A stretch of 6,678 nt of DNA from Actinomycetes bacterium (GTDB taxonomy: Bacteria; Actinomycetota; Acidimicrobiia; Acidimicrobiales; Palsa-688): positions 1 to 6,678 of the forward strand of contig JAKBBA010000163.1 of the NCBI GenBank assembly GCA_021808665.1, read 5' to 3'. Made by a program: the position numbers and the translations under genes. Of the stretch, positions 6,600-6,678 are shown one piece after another. Below the pieces are notes generated by a model, which saw only the letters and a list, made by a program, of their open reading frames with translations, searched no databases and was not told the DNA's origin. The stretch's first letter is position 1. Each line of letters starts with the position of its first letter.

Positions 6600-6678
6600 G
6601 TCGGAGTGGCGGAATAGGCAGACGCGCTAGCTTGAGGGGCTAGTGCCCGCAAGGGCGTGGGGGTTCAAGTCCCCCCTC
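6600..6678 (+). tRNA. tRNA-Leu, anticodon GAG (3' end cut by window)
   Basis: Class II tRNA that decodes CUC and CUU. Acceptor 5' strand GTCGGAG (6600-6606); D arm with stem GCG/CGC (6609-6611 and 6623-6625) and GG in the loop; anticodon stem CTAGC/GCTAG (6627-6631 and 6639-6643) with loop TTGAGGG and anticodon GAG at 6634-6636; long variable arm GCCC-GCAA-GGGC (6645-6656), as expected for leucine; T stem GGGGG/CCCCC with loop TTCAAGT (6659-6675). The last three bases, CTC, begin the acceptor 3' strand; the remaining four pairing bases (predicted CGAC), the discriminator base and any encoded CCA lie beyond the window. Confidence 0.96.

Noticed and set aside
6086..6643. 185-residue + strand frame running through the MFS end into the tRNA
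   Set aside because: It reads into a structurally complete tRNA arm set and has an Arg/Ser-rich off-frame composition.

Overview
The window is GC-rich, densely coding DNA with every protein gene on the + strand, followed by a tRNA gene cut off at the right edge. It looks like an actinobacterial chromosome. The strongest sign is the menB product, which closely resembles mycobacterial MenB in length, motifs and C-terminal tail. GTG starts, weak Shine-Dalgarno sequences and short gaps fit this. I cannot place the organism more finely; a deep-branching actinobacterium is possible but is only a guess.

Layout. Positions 1-624 hold the C-terminal two thirds of a DppC/OppC-type ABC permease that begins left of the window. 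Positions 631-2868 encode a single-chain ATPase that joins the DppD-like and DppF-like subunits through a long polar linker. Positions 2879-3790 encode MenB (1,4-dihydroxy-2-naphthoyl-CoA synthase, menaquinone pathway). Positions 3804-5021 encode a 12-helix MFS transporter of the MosC/YbjJ type. These four genes are separated by only 6, 10 and 13 bases and are probably one transcript. A 105-base spacer with a possible promoter precedes a second, unrelated 12-helix MFS transporter (5127-6455). A 144-base spacer with overlapping inverted repeats and a likely promoter leads to tRNA-Leu(GAG) at 6600, which lacks its last few bases here.

How the genes work together. The permease and fused ATPase are parts of one peptide (or nickel/oligopeptide-type) importer; the second permease and binding protein should lie to the left. 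MenB is a housekeeping quinone enzyme with no obvious functional tie to peptide import, so its place at the end of this operon is probably incidental or for shared expression. The two MFS proteins have unknown substrates.

I found no mobile element, CRISPR array, toxin-antitoxin pair or defence system. The points most worth a second look are the matching cysteine clusters in the fused ATPase, the placement of menB in a transporter operon, and the mutually exclusive hairpins upstream of the tRNA. This is largely an ordinary chromosomal region, and I see no convincing new biological system in it.
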